64,000 nucleotides of DNA from Owenia fusiformis (lineage: Eukaryota > Annelida > Polychaeta > Sabellida > Oweniidae): contig CAIIXF020000007.1 of the NCBI GenBank assembly GCA_903813345.2, positions 31,855,564-31,919,563 on the forward strand, in the 5' to 3' direction. Made by a program: the position numbers and the translations under genes. Below the pieces are notes generated by a model. The model made no database searches. It saw only the letters and a list, made by a program, of their open reading frames with translations, and was not told the DNA's origin. Positions 59,705 to 64,000 of this stretch are shown piece after piece. Positions within the stretch are counted from its first letter, which is position 1, and each line of letters begins with the position of its first letter.

Positions 59705-62700
59705 ATGAAGACGTCCTTGGCGTTTCTATTCTTTATAGGGCTTGCTTTTGCAGGTAATTGTACTTTATATTATAAAACATTCGATATTAAAAAGATAATT
59801 AGCGCTACATAGGCCATGATAACCCAATTCATGTTGTTAATGTATTCAAGAATGCATCACATAAAATCTAAAATGCAAATAGGCCTACATGTAGGACTGT
59901 AAGTGTGTTCAAATCCAAATTGTATAAATATAAGAACACAATGTTAAGATTTTTCGGGAAGAACGAATTAAGTTGAAATATTGCGGGTATCGTAATTGAA
60001 TTAGAAGTAGCATATTAACTCTAATTCGATGTAACACAAAACATAGCTGATGCTTGCGTTTACAAATCTGCAAGACTAAAACATGTGAAAAACAATGTAA
60101 TCGGCTCGTTAATTCCCTGAATAATGTCCAAGGTATTACGAACACCCTTTCTGTCGATTCTAACAAAATTATTGATCTAACAAAGGTCAAAACAGACAAT
60201 AATTTTAATCAAAGAGGCTAGACTGGATGGAGACGAGTTGTAACAAGAATAAGTTTCGAAACGATTGTCACAATTTTGAAATCTCTTTTGCTCTCATCAC
60301 TCCAATTCCATGTCTTGCTATTTTCAAAGAACCAACAGTTCTTGTTCAATCAGAAAAAGATTTTATTTGTCATACAGAATTACCATTGATCTTCTCGATC
60401 TCAAATCTTGATAAATGGAGATTTAATTACAAATATATCTTCACGAACATCTTCATCTTCAACGCTTTTGTCAAAACGTCTTAAAAAGCTTTTACCACCA
60501 GGTTTTACCACTTGAGATGCTGAAGGATGTAGGAATTGTTTAAGAAATTGGCACTGAACTCACAATTTTTTCACTTTGCACCTTTTGAGGTGGATGGCAT
60601 TAATGAATGAGAAGTAGGGATCGTAACCAGTCATAGCTTTCTCCTGATGACCATTGTGAATGGATGTTGACCCTTTGAATTGCTTATGAACTTCTAATTC
60701 GAGATCTGATTTCGTCCATCCCACATCATTTGAGACATCTTTTATGAGTACTATCATCTACAACTATTTTTGATATTATGAGTATTGGCTATCAGTTTTC
60801 CAATCTTCACTTCAACATGCATTGAAATGACTTCAGTATGAATGAAAAGTCCCTTGGTCCTCTGGTCCCGGAGGTTGATATTCGATGTCGATTGGAGAGG
60901 GAAGAGGGGAAGGGGGGGGGGGTGTTAGACATTATTCGTTTTCACGTTAGAACATGGTTTTTGGGATATATAGCTCTGTTTTCCTCATGACAGGTTTAAT
61001 ATTAAGGCTTCTTTACAGTTTTTGGCCATGGTCCTTTGCCTTTATCATTCATTTTCAAATAATTGATCCACCTCCTTCAATATCTTAGTGTCATTACCGG
61101 GAAAACTCTGTCTGAAATCGGGTGCATAAAAATATACATTCGAATGCCTATTAAAACTATTAGAGAGAGAGTATGTAGTACAATATGTGCTACAAGATTT
61201 ATTTGAGTGTAGAAACTCTAAAAATTCCTGCTCAAAATCTGATGGACATTGTTCAACATGCATTAATCATTACTAGGTACACTCGATTCTTGTATTCAAA
61301 TGCATTTACATGAATGCATTTACATGCATGTACATGAATGCTTTATTTGTTATTTGCTTTATTAGACTTATATCTCGATGTACATTGGATGTTCAAGAGA
61401 CCAATAAACTTATTAATAACTTAAAACGTTGGTGGACATGACACGTGTACTACATGTGCAAGAATACATTTTTTGTTTAATTGGACAATGCATTTTCAAA
61501 AAATCCTTGTACAAATAGATTCGTGTCTCAGTTTTTTGAAATTTTGAATATAAATTGCCTATTTCAAAAAACAGAATTTGGGAACACCGATTCAATAAAA
61601 TATGTCCTGGTATGGTTCACGATGACTCAGCGAAAAACATCATTCGTGAAATAATACCTCTAAACACCAAAATGTTAAATCGGTAACAATGAACTCACCG
61701 AAATGCGGTTAGTGCGTGTAGGACAATGGATTGAAATATCAGCACAGAACCTTATCTTTAAATTATGTTTTATCTTGTACAATGACAAGTGTCTGTGTAA
61801 TTGTCTGCACTGACTGTTTTGTAAGATGGATACTCCCTTTAAATTACCCAGGCATGGGATGATGGATAAATAGAAATAAAAGTAACTAATAATTATTTAT
61901 TCTTTAAGCTTTCACAAGATCACGTTATTATTAGTGTTCGATCCTTCTGGAATTTTTTTGAAAACCATGTATATATTTTTTATTCAAACATAAACATCTC
62001 TCAAAAACATATGTCCTTCTAAATATGATTATCATTTGCTCTTTATATTAAAATGATACTATAGAAAATAGTGTGCAATAGGTATATAGCAGTCTCAGAA
62101 ATGTACCCAAAAGTATATCAACAGCATAGACAAACCAATGCAATCAATATTTTCCGACATTTCTTTGCATGGCCTTGTAGTCAAAACATAACGTTTTTTT
62201 CCCCACGCACAGTTTTTAATTCAGTTTTGCCTTTTTGATACTTTAACCCGTTACCTTTACTACACATATTCAATGTAACCTCATTTTCCGATGACAGTCT
62301 GCATCCTTACTACTATATTGTTTATCTCATTAGATATTTCTGGTGGAATGTTTTGACTTCTGTTAGGATGCTGGTCTAAAGTTGTTCTAGGTCTCTTAGC
62401 TTTGGTTTAGCATAAAAGTGGTCCTTCAAATAGCCCCAGAGAAAAAAGTATGGACCGTCAAAGCTGGTGAATAGGAAGCCCTCACAATGTCTTATAGCAT
62501 CTTATACAGAAAGGTCAGACGTTCAAGAAACAGCATTGGTTGGGATTCCACTGTAGCCAATTTGAGACAACTGTGTTTTCATTTGGATATCATTTGGGCT
62601 CAAGGCTGTCTGCGTAACTCTGGAAGGTTACTCCTGAATCATTTGCAGACAATTGACCCGATTCTCTGTGCTTGTTCTGCCATCGTCATTCTCAAACATC

Positions 62701-64000
62701 TTTCTCTGTGGCTATTTGAAGAAGTGTTTCAATGTTCATTCCATGCAAAACGACCTAGAACAACTTAAGGGCAATATATACTTTTGGGTTCATTTTTGAG
62801 ACACCCTGTATAACACTACAGCATGGAAATATTTGAACATAGGTTTCCTTAAAACACATATTTTCAATGTTAGATTTCTGAGGACTTATTTCAATTTTAA
62901 GTGAAAAAATTGTTTTGAAGAAAATTGTTTTCAATGTAATAAAAATTGTGATTGAAATGTATTTACCCTGTGCGCAAAGTGAGAAGCAGAGTCGAACGAA
63001 TGAATCCAAAGGGTATTTTGTATTATTAGAGATATCAGATATGAGATGCATTGGACTGTAGAAGGGGTGGAAACGAGAAGAGAAATTTTGTCAAGCCCGA
63101 CGGGAAATACAATTTACGAAAACAGCCATTTTTCAAATATAGTAGTGCTCGGTGTAAGATCTTGAATTGAAAATCCCTTAATTTACTATCGTTTGATGCT
63201 TGAAAGAGGGCCAAGTAAAGTTCCTTAAATTCCTTGTCATTAATATTGAATTCAGTTTTCCAAGTACAGTTTTGTTCATTCAGTTTTTTCTTCTGTTGAT
63301 TTGTCTTATTTCTCTAATCTCGTTTTTGTCAAAATCGGGGGGCGCTTAACCGCTATCTAAATCATGTCAGTAAGATTTTAGACTTGGTAGGTGCTTAGCA
63401 TGAATGTTGATCTAGTCAAATCGAACGCTTTCATGAAAAATAAATCAATAAAGCACGAAATAATAGAAGACAATCTCTCAGCAAAATCAAACATCTAGAG
63501 CTGGGTGGCCTAATTGTGACGTCACTTCAAGATAGAATCCATTCGGTGATAGCAAATCATCAATTCTAGCGTCATGATCATGTCACTAGCCGTTGATACC
63601 TGAAGTTGTACTGACTTAAAACAAATGTACTAAATGGCATATTCTTTACATTGCAGCCGAAGACCACAAGGGCACGCGCTTTATCGTGTCGTTCATGGCC
63701 CAGTTCCGTAACTCTGTAGCTGGTTTTAATGAACTTGTGATCACCGCATCTAGACAAACTACTGTACGTATCCAGGCACCTATTTCGAATCTCGATCAAC
63801 AATTTGTCCTGGACGCAGGAGAAGTCAGAAGAGTCCGATTGGATGGGAATATACGCATGCTGTTCAACAGAGCCGAACGAAAGGGCGTCTTGATCACTTC
63901 CAATTTTGAAGTCAGCGTATATTGCAATAATGCTGGAATTGCTGGTGAATCATTCTTGGCACTCCCGGTCTCTGATTTTAACGCCACTGTCCCACAAGAA
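59705..64000 (+). CDS. Second IgGFc-binding-like secreted protein, partial (window edge)
   Basis: Exon 1 (59705-59753) encodes the signal peptide MKTSLAFLFFIGLAFA and ends in phase 1. Exon 2 starts at 63657 after 'acattgcag', continues the frame (G+CC gives Ala) and is open to the window end for 114 codons. It follows the paralogue at 53.6 kb position by position: GTRFIVSFMAQFRNSV, FNELVITASRQTTVRI, KGVLITSNFEVSVYCNNAG and ESFLALPVSDF. The intron position and phase after the signal peptide are also the same. I place the start at the ATG at 59705, which opens the signal peptide; an upstream in-frame stretch exists but has no ATG. The 3.9-kb intron holds a retroelement tail and a mariner relic. 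The C-terminal domain is not in the window. Confidence 0.82.
60495..61065 (+). mobile_element. Second copy of the 8.1-kb retroelement's 3' tail
   Basis: 'ttaccacttgagatgctgaa', 'caccttttgaggtggat', 'tctgatgaccattgt'-like, 'cccacatcattt' and 'agacattatt...catggtttttgg' occur in the same order as at 8560-9080. Only the non-coding tail is present, as expected of a 5'-truncated insertion. A poly-G tract interrupts it near 60917. Confidence 0.7.
62095..62812 (-). mobile_element. Degenerate Tc1/mariner-superfamily (DDE_3) transposon fragment
   Basis: The left end 'gtctcagaaatgtacccaaa' and the right end (reverse) 'gtctcaaaaatgaacccaaa' are terminal repeats; the right side extends to 'acagggtgtctc' in reverse. 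On the minus strand near 62380-62470 the translation reads PYFFLWGYLKDHFYAKPKL, the conserved block just after the second catalytic Asp of DDE_3 transposases. Stops and length (about 0.7 kb) show it is dead. Confidence 0.7.

Overview
The window is animal nuclear DNA. It is AT-rich, has introns of hundreds to thousands of bases with GT/AG junctions, and most of it is transposon-derived repeat. Gene content (wolframin, TTC23, an M1 aminopeptidase, and secreted proteins with IgGFc-binding-like and WSC-like domains) and the repeats (mariner, hAT-like, many hairpin MITEs) suggest a marine invertebrate. I cannot place it to phylum; a lophotrochozoan or an invertebrate deuterostome would both fit. 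No prokaryotic or viral gene block is present. Coding exons make up roughly a tenth of the sequence, and most gene models here were rebuilt by following splice sites and reading phase.

Layout. 1.8 kb: last exon of an aminopeptidase N-like gene (+). 2-9.5 kb: repeats, including a mariner with target-site duplication and a dead retroelement. 9.5-14.5 kb: a four-exon gene (+) for a 196-residue secreted protein, with a C-rich satellite and a LINE fragment in its last intron. 15.3-23.4 kb: an eleven-coding-exon TTC23-family gene (-), 501 residues, with a tandemly multiplied exon 7. 23.4-33 kb: repeats and foldback elements. 33.05-34.1 kb: a three-exon GuaD-type guanine deaminase (+), 170 residues. 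34.1-42.2 kb: MITEs, a 152-bp satellite, and candidate first exons of the next gene. 36.1/37.5/42.2-51.4 kb: the wolframin gene WFS1 (+), with nested transposons in its largest intron and a duplicated exon fragment. 53.6-58.3 kb: a complete four-exon gene (+) for a secreted IgGFc-binding-like protein with an unrecognised Cys-rich tail. 59.7-64 kb: a tandem paralogue (+), cut by the window edge.

The genes are not an operon or a single pathway. TTC23 is a ciliary protein, wolframin an ER membrane protein, and the deaminase a purine catabolism enzyme. The three secreted-protein genes share one architecture: a short signal-peptide exon ending in phase 1, followed by phase-1 ectodomain exons. That layout favours exon shuffling and tandem expansion. 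The most unusual items are the secreted IgGFc-like pair with its Cys-rich tail, the small WSC-like secreted protein, the bacterial-type guanine deaminase with a TIR element ending 70 bases before its start codon, and the exon duplications in TTC23 and WFS1.
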